Part shown: piece after piece, positions 8,407-17,061 of the stretch
Layout of the letters: the number at the start of each line of letters is the position of its first letter
Position numbering within the stretch: position 1 is the stretch's first letter
Assembly: GCA_964580585.1 (NCBI GenBank)
Contig: CAZOKZ010000011.1
Location: 1 to 64,000 of the forward strand
Source: CAZOKZ01 sp964580585
GTDB lineage: Bacteria > Sumerlaeota > Sumerlaeia > SLMS01 > JAHLLQ01
Direction: 5' to 3'
Length of the DNA stretch: 64,000 nt
Position numbers and translations under genes: made by a program
Notes under the pieces: generated by a model
The model's database searches: none
The model's input: the letters and a program-made list of their open reading frames with translations, nothing else
What the model was told of the DNA's origin: nothing

Positions 8407-9213
8407 TCATCCTGCGCTCTCCTTCTCGCGGCCCAGGTACACCTCGCGCACTTTCGGATCGGCCTGCACTTTCTCAACCGTTCCTTCGCACAGCAACGCG
8501 CCTTCGTGCATCACGGTAACTTTCTGCGCGATCTGTTTGACGAACTCCATGTCGTGATCGATGACAAGCACGGTATGTTGGGTGGCGATTTGCTTGAGCA
8601 ATTCACCTGTGCGTTCGGTTTCTTCGTCCGTCATTCCGGCAGCGGGTTCGTCGAGCAGCATAAGCTTGGGGTCCTGCATAATCAGCATGCTGATTTCGAG
8701 CCATTGTTTCTGACCGTGAGAAAGCAATCCCGCCGGACGATTAGCCTGGTCCGCAAGTCGCATGGTTTCCAAGGTTTCTTCGATTTTCTTTTTTTGCTCA
8801 GCCTTCATGCTGAAAAGCAGGTTTGCCAGCACACCGCGTTTGTTCTTGGCGGCGAGCATCAGATTTTCCTGCACCGTCAGGTTCGGGAATACGGTGGGTG
8901 TTTGAAATTTACGTCCAATGCCTAAATTGGCGATCTGGTATTCGTTCAACTCTCCAAGAGGTTTGGGATAGTCTTCGAAAATCACCCGTCCGACGGTTGG
9001 TTTGACTTTGCCGGTAATCACGTCGAGCAACGTGGTTTTTCCCGCGCCGTTCGGACCAATCACAACGCGCAGTTCGCCGTAATCGACAAAGAACGTCAGG
9101 TTGTTCAACGCCTTGAAGCCATCGAAACTGACGGTGACGCCTTCGACGGAAATGATGGAGCCGGTTTTTTTGGGCGCAACAGTCGGAGTTGGTTCGGTTA
9201 CAGTCGCAGTCAT
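8407..9213 (-). CDS. urtD: Urea ABC transporter ATP-binding protein UrtD
   Basis: This 268-residue LivG-like ATPase has Walker A GPNGAGKT (53-60), the signature LLSHGQKQWLEI typical of UrtD, Walker B LMLLDEP and then AAGMTDEET, also diagnostic. An N-terminal Pro/Thr-rich stretch (about 1-17) precedes the ABC fold. It lies 4 bases downstream of urtC, indicating co-transcription and coupling. Together with UrtE it forms the nucleotide-binding heterodimer. Confidence 0.94.
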   Translation of the reverse strand: MTATVTEPTPTVAPKKTGSIISVEGVTVSFDGFKALNNLTFFVDYGELRVVIGPNGAGKTTLLDVITGKVKPTVGRVIFEDYPKPLGELNEYQIANLGIGRKFQTPTVFPNLTVQENLMLAAKNKRGVLANLLFSMKAEQKKKIEETLETMRLADQANRPAGLLSHGQKQWLEISMLIMQDPKLMLLDEPAAGMTDEETERTGELLKQIATQHTVLVIDHDMEFVKQIAQKVTVMHEGALLCEGTVEKVQADPKVREVYLGREKESAG

Positions 9214-9217
9214 GGCG

Positions 9218-10366
9218 TTATCCTTCCGTCGTGATTTCTTGTGGTGACTCGCCGTTGCGATGCAGGCGATTTTTTATCCATCGTCCCCAATGACGGAACC
9301 GCGCCGGTAATCCCAACAAACCGTCGGGGAAGAACATCACCACGCAGAAGAATATCCCGCCCAAAAAATATAACCAGTAATCGGCGAAGTTGGTAGTCAG
9401 ATAACTCTTGGCTCCGTTGACTGCCAACGCGCCCAACGGCGCGCCGATCAATGTGCCACGACCACCCACCGCCACCCAGATCACCATCTCGATGGACTTG
9501 GCGGCTTCGAGTTCGCTCGGGTTGATAATGCCGACTTGCGGAACATACAACGCGCCTGCCAAACCCGCCATACCCGCAGCAACGACGAAGATGAAAACTT
9601 TGTACGCGACGGTCGAATATCCACAGAAACGCACGCGGGCCTCGCTGTCGCGAATGGCAACGAGGATTTTCCCGAGCTTCGATTTCACCAGCAACCGTCC
9701 CACCAGATACGAGCCCACGAGCGATGCCGCTGTAATGATATAAAGGGCGCGTTTGACAACGTCGGTTTGCAGATCGTAACCGAGGATAGTTTTGAAATCG
9801 GTCAATCCGTTGTTACCACCCAGGCCGACGTTGTTACGAAAAAACAACAGGCACAACGCAACCGTGAGGGCCTGCGTGATGATGGAAAAGTACACGCCCT
9901 TGATGCGGCTGCGGAATGCAAGAAATCCGAATATTCCCGCGACGAGCATCGGAACCCACAGCGCGGCGGCGGCGGCAAAAGCGAAGCTCTTAAACGGCGG
10001 CCAGTACCATGGCAGGTGATCCCAATTCAGGAATACCATGAAGTCGGGCAGTTCGCTGGCATAGGAACCTTGCTTGCCAATGCCAAGCATCAGGTACATC
10101 CCCATGCAATACCCACCGAGAGCGAAAAACACACCCTGGCCCAGAGATAACACACCGGTAAAACCCCAGATCAAATCGATCCCGATAGCCACGATGGCAT
10201 AACACAAAAATTTACCGAGCAAGTTCAACGTATAATTGGAAACGTGCAACGCATGGTCGGCAGGCAATGTGTTCAACGCGGGCAACACGATCACCAGCAC
10301 GATCCCAATCGCGGCAAGCACACCGGTTTCGATCCATTTTTTTTTGTTCGACGGCATATTCTTCAT
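9218..10366 (-). CDS. urtC: Urea ABC transporter permease UrtC
   Basis: This LivM-like permease of about 382 residues has about ten membrane helices. Family signatures include GFTGVLSLGQGVFFALGGY (about 70-90), FRSRIKGVYFSIITQAL, NNGLTDFKTILGYDL and the conserved VGGRGTLIGAPLGA near the C-terminus. I placed the start at 10366 (MKNMPSNKKK), 10 bases after the urtB stop. The longer reading frame would overlap urtB and adds a non-membrane tail. With UrtB it forms the channel. Confidence 0.93.
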   Translation of the reverse strand: MKNMPSNKKKWIETGVLAAIGIVLVIVLPALNTLPADHALHVSNYTLNLLGKFLCYAIVAIGIDLIWGFTGVLSLGQGVFFALGGYCMGMYLMLGIGKQGSYASELPDFMVFLNWDHLPWYWPPFKSFAFAAAAALWVPMLVAGIFGFLAFRSRIKGVYFSIITQALTVALCLLFFRNNVGLGGNNGLTDFKTILGYDLQTDVVKRALYIITAASLVGSYLVGRLLVKSKLGKILVAIRDSEARVRFCGYSTVAYKVFIFVVAAGMAGLAGALYVPQVGIINPSELEAAKSIEMVIWVAVGGRGTLIGAPLGALAVNGAKSYLTTNFADYWLYFLGGIFFCVVMFFPDGLLGLPARFRHWGRWIKNRLHRNGESPQEITTEG

Positions 10367-10376
10367 AACCTTATTC

Positions 10377-12125
10377 TCAGATTTCCGCGTGGCGGCCCTT
10401 GGCGGGGAACAACCCACCCGGACGCCATTGCAGGAAGAGGATCAGGATCGCGAGCACGATGACTTTGCCCATCACCGCATCGGCAAACGGTTCGATGATC
10501 TTGGAAACCGTCCCAATGCCAAGTCCGGCGGCAATCGTACCGGCCAGTTTTCCAACGCCTCCCAACACAACGACCATGAAAGCATCGACGATGTAGGTCT
10601 GGCCCAGATCGGGACCAACGTTGCCCAGCAAGCTGAGCGCCCAACCCGCCATGCCTGCGATTCCCGCTCCGATGGCAAACGTCCAGGCATCGACGCGGCG
10701 CGTCGGCACGCCCAGGCAAGCGCTCATGTTGCGGTTTTGCGTCACCGCGCGAATGCGCAGTCCCAGAGGCGAGCGGAACAAAACGATGTAGGTTCCCAAT
10801 ACGCAAATCAGCGAAAAGATGATGATGAATAATCGGTTGTACGGTAGTACGAGCCCAACCATGACCTGGACGCCGCCGTTGAGCCAGCTTGGGCTGGCAA
10901 CATCGACGTTGGCGGCACCGAAAATATGGCGGGCGGCTTGTTGTAAAATCAAACTGATGCCCCATGTCAGCAACAACGTCTCAAGTGGCCGTCCGTAGAG
11001 GAAACGAATCACGCCCGCTTCGAGCAGCAAGCCCACAAGGCCAGCGCTCAGGAACGCGAGCGGCAATGCGCTGATAAAATAGAAGTCGAAGTATTCGGCA
11101 GGCAGATATTTCTGGAAAATCGTTTGAACAACAAACGCAGTGTAGGCACCGATCAACATGAACTCGCCATGCGCCATATTAATGACGCCCATCAGGCCAA
11201 AGGTAATTGCCAACCCCAACGCGATCATCGTCAAGACAGCCCCCAAACTGAGGCCATAAAATCCGGTGCCCAGTAGTTGGGTCATGCGTTGATAGTGATG
11301 AATGTCTTCGATGGAATTCTGAATGGTTGCGGCAACTTGCGGGTCTTGTTCAATGGGCTCGGCACCTTCCACCGAAGCCAACATGGTTTCCATGTAAATC
11401 AAACCATTAGGCGCATGAATGCCGGCAAGTTTTTCCGCCGCGTAACGCCGCACATAGGGATCTTCGTTTTTGAGTTGCGTGATCCAGATGGACTCTTCGA
11501 GTGCGTGCCGCGTCCATGAGTCTTTTTCGCGCGCAAGTGCTTCTTCAAATAGAGCCAGGTTTTCGGGATCTTGCTCCATCCCAAGTTTGACGGCTGCCCC
11601 TTTGCGTGTTTCGGGGTCGGGGCTCATCAGGCTGAGGCGGTTGAGAATCGGACGGATTTCCCGACGTAACCGATTATTGGTTTTTGCTTTTTCGAGTGTG
11701 TCTTGTTTGACGACGATCTGTTTTCCCGATTTATCGAGAATCGGTTTGTTGGTTTCCGCTTCGTACAGGTCAACGGTGAACCCGAAACCCGATTCGTCGG
11801 TTACAGGGTCGCCGCCAATTACAGGGTGCTGATTTCCTTCTTCGTCGGTCCAAAGATAGAGCGATCCCTGGCGCAATGCGGCAAGCGCGGGCAGTGCATA
11901 AGAATCACCGACTTCGCCAATAATTTTGATCGCATTTTGCTGCTCATCGCGATCATCGCTGCATAATGCGCGGATCAATTCGGCGTGCGACAGCTCGGGT
12001 GTTTTTTGCTCCGTCCCCGTTGGGGATTCTTCAGTCGGGGAATCCTGTGCCGGGCAAAGCGCGGCAAGCAGGAGGAAGGACAAAATCCCCATGCAGGATA
12101 TGTAGCGGTACAATTGCTTTCTCAT
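10377..12125 (-). CDS. urtB: Urea ABC transporter permease UrtB with N-terminal periplasmic domain
   Basis: The protein has about 582 residues. A signal peptide (MRKQLYRY...CPAQ) precedes a HEAT-like extracytoplasmic domain (about 30-275) and then the LivH-like permease with about eight helices. The motifs GLAITFGLMGVINMAHGEF and VLGGVGKLAGTIAAG are typical. The long N-terminal extension is known from many UrtB proteins. The start could also be 12137 (MDREM...); the later ATG gives a more typical signal sequence. One GGGACGGAG copy (12009-12017) encodes Gly-Thr-Glu in the linker after the signal peptide. Confidence 0.92.
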   Translation of the reverse strand: MRKQLYRYISCMGILSFLLLAALCPAQDSPTEESPTGTEQKTPELSHAELIRALCSDDRDEQQNAIKIIGEVGDSYALPALAALRQGSLYLWTDEEGNQHPVIGGDPVTDESGFGFTVDLYEAETNKPILDKSGKQIVVKQDTLEKAKTNNRLRREIRPILNRLSLMSPDPETRKGAAVKLGMEQDPENLALFEEALAREKDSWTRHALEESIWITQLKNEDPYVRRYAAEKLAGIHAPNGLIYMETMLASVEGAEPIEQDPQVAATIQNSIEDIHHYQRMTQLLGTGFYGLSLGAVLTMIALGLAITFGLMGVINMAHGEFMLIGAYTAFVVQTIFQKYLPAEYFDFYFISALPLAFLSAGLVGLLLEAGVIRFLYGRPLETLLLTWGISLILQQAARHIFGAANVDVASPSWLNGGVQVMVGLVLPYNRLFIIIFSLICVLGTYIVLFRSPLGLRIRAVTQNRNMSACLGVPTRRVDAWTFAIGAGIAGMAGWALSLLGNVGPDLGQTYIVDAFMVVVLGGVGKLAGTIAAGLGIGTVSKIIEPFADAVMGKVIVLAILILFLQWRPGGLFPAKGRHAEI

Positions 12126-12173
12126 CTCTCTATCCATCGTGAAGAATCGGGTTCAGTCAAAATGGTTTCTTTG

Positions 12174-12216
12174 AAAAAAGCCGTTCCCGTTTCGGGGGTT
12201 GGAAACGGGAACGGCT
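12174..12216 (-). terminator. Intra-operon terminator between urtA and urtB
   Basis: The perfect 15-bp stem AGCCGTTCCCGTTTC / GAAACGGGAACGGCT has an 8-base loop. On the minus strand it is followed by TTTTTTC. It would stop most transcripts after urtA, giving excess binding protein over membrane components. Confidence 0.85.
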
Positions 12217-12302
12217 GTGGTGCGGTTCCCCTGGATTCCACCGGCCGACGAACAATCACCGGTGGAATCGCAATCGGAAGGGGAACGGAAGATCGGGTCG
12301 AA

Positions 12303-13634
12303 TTACCAACCTGCGGGAGGAGCAGGCGCGTCGAATTTCGGCTTGGTTGCGTTGCCGGTCAGGTTCGGCCACGTCCAATCGGCGATCTTGTTTTTGCTGT
12401 CTTCGACATAGTGGCTCCACGGCTCGGCGCGCACGTTGCCTTCGGTGCGCCACACGATTTCAAACTGGCCGTTGGCGAGCACTTCGCCAATCAACACGGG
12501 TTTGTGCAGGTGATGGTTTTTCTCGTCCATTTTTGTCCAACCACTCGGGGCAAGGAACGTCTGGCCTGCGATGGCTTGACGAACAGCGTTCACATCGGTG
12601 GTGCCTGCTTGCTCGACGGCTTGGCGCCAGATGTTCACGCCAATGTAGGCCGCTTCGATCGGGTCGTCCGTCACGCGGCTGGCGCCGCCCGGCAGGTTGT
12701 TTTTCTCGCAGTAAGTTTTGAAGTTCTTCACGAACTCTTTGTTCACGGGGCTGTCGATGGACTGGAAGTAGTTCCAGGCGCACAGGTGGCCGACAAGGGC
12801 GCTGGTATCCATACCGCGCAATTCGTCTTCGGCAACCGAGAAGGCCATGATGGGGCATTCTTCAGCGGTCAGGCCCTGGTTGGCAAATTCTTTGTAGAAA
12901 GGCACGTTGCTATCGCCGTTGATGGTACTGATCACTGCTGCTCCGCCACCGGCTGCGAATTTCTTAATGCTGCCCACGATGGTTTGATAATCCTGGTGGT
13001 GGAAAGGCGTGTACTCTTCCTTGATGCTGGATTCCGGAATGCCTTTGGCCAGCAACATCGCACGCAGAATTTTGTTGGTTGTGCGCGGGTACACGTAGTC
13101 GGTGCCCAGCAGGTAGAACTTGTCGTAGCCTTCGTCGAGCAGGTACTGCACGGCGGGTTCGGCTTGCTGGTTCACAGCGGCGCCGGTATAGAACACATTG
13201 TAGGAACACTCTTCGCCTTCGTACTGCACCGGGTAGAAGAGCAGGCCGTTGTGTTCTTCAAAAACGGGGAGCACGGATTTGCGGCTCACCGACGTCCAGC
13301 AACCGAACGTCACCGAGACTTGGTCTTGCAGTAAAAGTTGTTTGGCTTTTTCGGCAAAAAGGGGCCAATCCGATGCTGGGTCAACAACCACCGGTTCGAG
13401 TTTTTTTCCAAGCACGCCACCCTGGGCATTGATTTCTTCAATCGCCATCAAGGTCACGTCACGCAACGAAACTTCGCTGATCGCCATCGTGCCACTGAGC
13501 GAGTGCAAAACGCCGACTTTGATCGTATCTTCCGCCCGAGCTCCCGACGTCGCTGTCAGCAGGCAAAGAACCATTGCCGCCGTGAGTAACGCCCCCAATT
13601 TGTCCTGCGCCAATTTGAACAATCGATTCAACAT
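12303..13634 (-). CDS. urtA: Urea ABC transporter substrate-binding protein UrtA
   Basis: This 443-residue periplasmic binding protein has a signal peptide ending in SGARAE. The mature protein starts DTIKVGVLHSLSGTMAISE and contains FGCWTSVSRKSVLPVFEEHNGLLFYPVQYEGEE, hallmarks of the UrtA / FmdD group of Leu/Ile/Val-type (type I fold) binding proteins for urea or short amides. The ATG at 13634 is preceded by AGGAGAG, which decides against the upstream codon at 13688. It is first in the urt operon and is followed by an attenuating terminator. Such operons are commonly nitrogen-regulated; no NtrC site is evident. Confidence 0.95.
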   Translation of the reverse strand: MLNRLFKLAQDKLGALLTAAMVLCLLTATSGARAEDTIKVGVLHSLSGTMAISEVSLRDVTLMAIEEINAQGGVLGKKLEPVVVDPASDWPLFAEKAKQLLLQDQVSVTFGCWTSVSRKSVLPVFEEHNGLLFYPVQYEGEECSYNVFYTGAAVNQQAEPAVQYLLDEGYDKFYLLGTDYVYPRTTNKILRAMLLAKGIPESSIKEEYTPFHHQDYQTIVGSIKKFAAGGGAAVISTINGDSNVPFYKEFANQGLTAEECPIMAFSVAEDELRGMDTSALVGHLCAWNYFQSIDSPVNKEFVKNFKTYCEKNNLPGGASRVTDDPIEAAYIGVNIWRQAVEQAGTTDVNAVRQAIAGQTFLAPSGWTKMDEKNHHLHKPVLIGEVLANGQFEIVWRTEGNVRAEPWSHYVEDSKNKIADWTWPNLTGNATKPKFDAPAPPAGW

Positions 13635-13690
13635 GGCTGTCTCTCTCCTAAAAGAAGTTTGGGTATAATCCCTGTAAAATTTTTCCATTC

Positions 13691-13730
13691 AAAAAACGTG
13701 GGGACGGAGTCGCGCGACTCCGTCCCCACG
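13691..13730 (-). terminator. Perfect 34-bp palindromic terminator made of the GGGGACGGAG motif
   Basis: Bases 13697-13730 are a perfect palindrome of two 17-base arms, each carrying one copy of GGGGACGGAG. Read on the minus strand it is followed by TTTTTT (13696-13691), so it is a strong intrinsic terminator for the secretin-domain gene ending at 13746. Confidence 0.88.
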
Positions 13731-13745
13731 GGTGCGCCCAATCAA

Positions 13746-15458
13746 TTAGTCACCGCTGTCAAGCAGCCACTGGTCGAATCCAAAGGAGTTCGATGGCAGA
13801 TCGGCGTGAATTTCACCTTCGGCCTGCGACATCAACGTGCTGACTTCGATCGGAATGTCGAGATCGTCTTGAGAACCAAGGCTGATCTTCGGCGTCAGGA
13901 CGACGATGACCTTGTTTTCGCGATCGACAGTCGTGTCGCCACCAAACAGGTAGCCAAGGACTGGGATGTCGCTGAGCAGCGGCACGCCCTGGTGCATCTT
14001 GACTTTTTCTTTCTTCGTCAAACCGCCGAGAACGATCGGCTGGCCGTCTTGCAGACGAACCGTCGAGCAAAGCGTACGCGTGTTGATGATCGGCTGACCC
14101 TGGGGGGTGAGGCCGTTCAAGTCGCTGACTTCCATTTCCACGGCAACTTCCATGGATTCGGTGCCAATGTATGGCAGGATGCTGAGGAACAGGCCCGTTT
14201 CACCCGCATGTTTGTAGCGCAAGGTGCGGTTGGGCACGTCATACTGCTGACCGTCATAAGGCGTGAAAGCCGACGAGCCGCTCGAGCCCGGGTCCGTCGT
14301 GGTGTTGCCATCCGCCACGTCGTCAAACGGGCTGATCAGGTCCGCCGCTTCGAACGAAACGACTTCGTCCACGCGTTCAAAGATACCGGGATTACCGCTC
14401 TTGGTCGTGACGCTGAACTTCGACATCACTTTGGCTTTGCCTTTTGCCTGGAGGAAATCCAGGTAGGCGGCCGTCAAAACGGCATTTGCGGCAAAGTAAC
14501 GTTGATGTGCGCGGGTATTGATCACGATACCGCTGGGATCGCCGCTCGGAATGTACGCGCCTGTTGTCGGGTCAAAGCCACCGGTGAAGTGGAAGAATTC
14601 CTGATCGGCTGCGAAACCGCCCATGATGAACGTCCACAGGCTGCGGCCCGGTCCGTTTTTCCAGGCAACGTAATCGAGACCAAGTTTCAGATCGTCGTTT
14701 TCGTTGATTTCATAGATAGCGCCTTCGAATTCCACCTGGTGGGGCGGGATATCGACTTGCTCGGCCATCCACAGGTACCATTTCACGCTGCCCGGATCGT
14801 CGAGGTATTTGATCGAGTTGTTACGCGTATCGATAGCACGCACACTCTGGTCCGGTGTGCCGATATCAAAAGCGATGGCATCGACCGATGCGACATCGCG
14901 GTGCTTGGCTTTGTAATAAACTTCGATCGCACCGTCGTTGTATTCTTCCAACCAATCCTTGTCCATCGTGCGGATGGTTTGTTCAAGGAACGGAATCTGG
15001 AATTTCGGGCAAATCACCTGGATGTATTTTTTGCCATTGTCGGGATCCATCAGGACCTCGGCGCGGCCGCCTTCTTTGCCGCAAGCGACCTGGAACACGT
15101 TCAGGATTTCGCGAGGATTCACGTTCTTGATTTCGAACACGGTGGTAACGAACGGTTGCACGGCGCTCTTTTGATCCGTGCGCAGAACCGTTACAACGCC
15201 ATCGGTCGGCAGAACGTTGATTTGTTCGTCTTGAAACAGGTAGTTATTAATCAGGCTGGCGCCCGCGGTCGGGCTGGCGTCGCCCACAACTGCTTGAACG
15301 CCTTCGGCGTAATCCGGCGCGCCACCCGCGTTCAAGCCATAAGGCGCAGCTTGCAATCTTACAGAACCAACACGGTCAACGACCTCGGCCTGCACGGCGC
15401 CAGGCGCCACGAGTGCGGCGAGACAACCAAGTGCGAGGGCTTTATGCAGCTTTTTCAT
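13746..15458 (-). CDS. Secretin-domain protein (GspD/PilQ-like), paralogue 1
   Basis: The protein has 570 residues. A signal peptide ends in VQAE; an N-domain region (about 25-240) is followed by the motif LGLDYVAWKNGPGRSLW and a C-terminal secretin domain (about 380-540). That domain has VEMEVSDLNG and RLQDGQPIVLGGLTKKEKVKMHQGVPLLSDIPVLGYLFGG, the end motif of type II/III secretins. Classical secretins form outer-membrane multimers for type II secretion or type IV pili. No other secretion gene is nearby, so the role is open. An AAGGAG lies 8 bases before the ATG at 15458. It follows its paralogue on the same strand. Confidence 0.8.
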   Translation of the reverse strand: MKKLHKALALGCLAALVAPGAVQAEVVDRVGSVRLQAAPYGLNAGGAPDYAEGVQAVVGDASPTAGASLINNYLFQDEQINVLPTDGVVTVLRTDQKSAVQPFVTTVFEIKNVNPREILNVFQVACGKEGGRAEVLMDPDNGKKYIQVICPKFQIPFLEQTIRTMDKDWLEEYNDGAIEVYYKAKHRDVASVDAIAFDIGTPDQSVRAIDTRNNSIKYLDDPGSVKWYLWMAEQVDIPPHQVEFEGAIYEINENDDLKLGLDYVAWKNGPGRSLWTFIMGGFAADQEFFHFTGGFDPTTGAYIPSGDPSGIVINTRAHQRYFAANAVLTAAYLDFLQAKGKAKVMSKFSVTTKSGNPGIFERVDEVVSFEAADLISPFDDVADGNTTTDPGSSGSSAFTPYDGQQYDVPNRTLRYKHAGETGLFLSILPYIGTESMEVAVEMEVSDLNGLTPQGQPIINTRTLCSTVRLQDGQPIVLGGLTKKEKVKMHQGVPLLSDIPVLGYLFGGDTTVDRENKVIVVLTPKISLGSQDDLDIPIEVSTLMSQAEGEIHADLPSNSFGFDQWLLDSGD

Positions 15459-15555
15459 TTGAAATACTCCTTGTTGATCAATCGGTGTCAAAGAAAGTCA
15501 GGGTCGAAATTCATCGGGTTGAACAAACAATCCGTCGAGGGACGGAGAACTCGGA

Positions 15556-16977
15556 TCAGTGACCGAATTCGCCAATCACATCGTCGGCTGCGAGCGTTAC
15601 GTTGCCCGCGTCAAAGCCGACAACCGTCGGACGCATGACGATCGCTACCATGCGCTTGCGGCTGGTGGTAACTTCACCGCCAAACCAGTATCCAAGGATC
15701 GGAATCGAGCCCAGGATCGGAACCTTGCGGGTCGTCTTGACTTTCTCTTCGTGAGTCAATCCGCCGATGATCACTTCTTCGCCGTCGGCGACGCGTACAT
15801 CGATCGGAATCAATTCGTCGTCGGGACCAATTGCGCCAATGCTGGTCGTGGCAACCAACGGATGACCTTCGGCGTCAAATCCCGTCAACGTGGAGACCGT
15901 GTAGTTGACTTCCAGGTTGATGGTTTCATCGCCAACGATCGGGGTCACGTCGAGCGCGACACCGGATTCAATTGCGCGCAACGTGCCCGTCACCGTGCGG
16001 TTGTTCGGGTAGTCGCCATTCCAATCGCGTTCGTCCAACAAACCGTCGCGCGTACCGCCCACGGGAGCCGGGCCGTTTTGCACATCGTAATAAAGAATCT
16101 GATCGCCGGCAGACAATGAAGCGGCGTCCGTGTTCAACACCGACATCGTCGTGCGGGTCAAAACGCGCGCGTTGCCCTTGACGGCCAAGGCGTCGAAATA
16201 CGCCGAAGGCACGTTGTATTGATAAGCGGCATTGCCACCACGCGAAACAACGTGTTTGCCAGGAATACCGGTCACTGTCATTCCATCGGTATGTTCGCGC
16301 TCGTAGAAACCGCCCGCGGCGAACAAGTTACGGCCAGGACCGTTTTTCCAGGCGTGGAAGTCGAGACCCAACGTGCCGTCGTTGGCCAGATCGACCTCGT
16401 AAATGGTCACTTCGATATCGACTTGTTCGGTGGGAACGTCAATGTCGCCGTCCAACATGGCAAGAAGCGTGTTCGCACCGCTCGGAGCGTCGGAAACATA
16501 AATTGAGTTGGTTTCTTCGTCGGTGTACAACCAGGAGTTCGTCGTCAGGAACGAGGAAAGCGTTCCGATAAAATCCGCATCGCCAACACTGCGGTTTTTG
16601 ACTTTTTTGTAAACGCGCTTGCTGCCGTCCGCCGAGCTGACGCTCGGGTTGTCCAGAACTCCCATCAGGTCGTCATAATACGGAACCTGATGCTCGGGGC
16701 AGATCATGACGACAACGCCGCCTTGATCGGGATGGCCGAAGGTGAAGATACCACCTTCTTCAACCGCCAACGGACGCTGGAGGAAACGACGTGCGTTGTA
16801 CGGATTGTTGCTACGGAACTCATAGGCCTTTGTGACGTAATGGTTCGTCTGTGCCTTGTTAGTGGTGCGCAACACTTTGACCAGTTTCTGATCAGGCACG
16901 AGCGAACTCTGGCCATAAGCCACTCCACCAGCCAGTACGGAAGCTGCGAGCGCGAGGGTTAAGCCTTTCTTAATCAT
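15556..16977 (-). CDS. Secretin-domain protein (GspD/PilQ-like), paralogue 2
   Basis: The protein has 473 residues and a signal peptide ending near AYGQ. It shares with its neighbour the order EFRSNNP.., MICPEHQVPYYDDLMGVLD, LGLDFHAWKNGPGRNLF, and a C-terminal secretin domain ending in ADGEEVIIGGLTHEEKVKTTRKVPILGSIPILGYWFGG. The two are tandem paralogues that have diverged strongly. AAGGAGAA precedes the ATG. Spacing to the next gene is 97 bases and carries one GGGACGGAG copy (15539-15547). It is shorter than typical secretins (about 600-700 residues), lacking several N-domains. Confidence 0.8.
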   Translation of the reverse strand: MIKKGLTLALAASVLAGGVAYGQSSLVPDQKLVKVLRTTNKAQTNHYVTKAYEFRSNNPYNARRFLQRPLAVEEGGIFTFGHPDQGGVVVMICPEHQVPYYDDLMGVLDNPSVSSADGSKRVYKKVKNRSVGDADFIGTLSSFLTTNSWLYTDEETNSIYVSDAPSGANTLLAMLDGDIDVPTEQVDIEVTIYEVDLANDGTLGLDFHAWKNGPGRNLFAAGGFYEREHTDGMTVTGIPGKHVVSRGGNAAYQYNVPSAYFDALAVKGNARVLTRTTMSVLNTDAASLSAGDQILYYDVQNGPAPVGGTRDGLLDERDWNGDYPNNRTVTGTLRAIESGVALDVTPIVGDETINLEVNYTVSTLTGFDAEGHPLVATTSIGAIGPDDELIPIDVRVADGEEVIIGGLTHEEKVKTTRKVPILGSIPILGYWFGGEVTTSRKRMVAIVMRPTVVGFDAGNVTLAADDVIGEFGH

Positions 16978-17061
16978 GCTAAATTCTCCTTCATCTTGAG
17001 GTGCAAAATTGCGAGATCACTCTCGGTTTGGGGATGACATTCGATGGCCAATCGAACGAAG

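Noticed and set aside
11985..13334. Open frame of 449 codons antisense to urtA/urtB
   Set aside because: It crosses the ends of two known genes and a terminator, and shows no motif.
13659..15638. Open frame of 659 codons antisense to the first secretin gene
   Set aside because: It is the shadow of the high-GC coding strand opposite. The minus-strand frame has a signal peptide, ribosome-binding site and secretin motifs, and the antisense protein has no recognisable domain.
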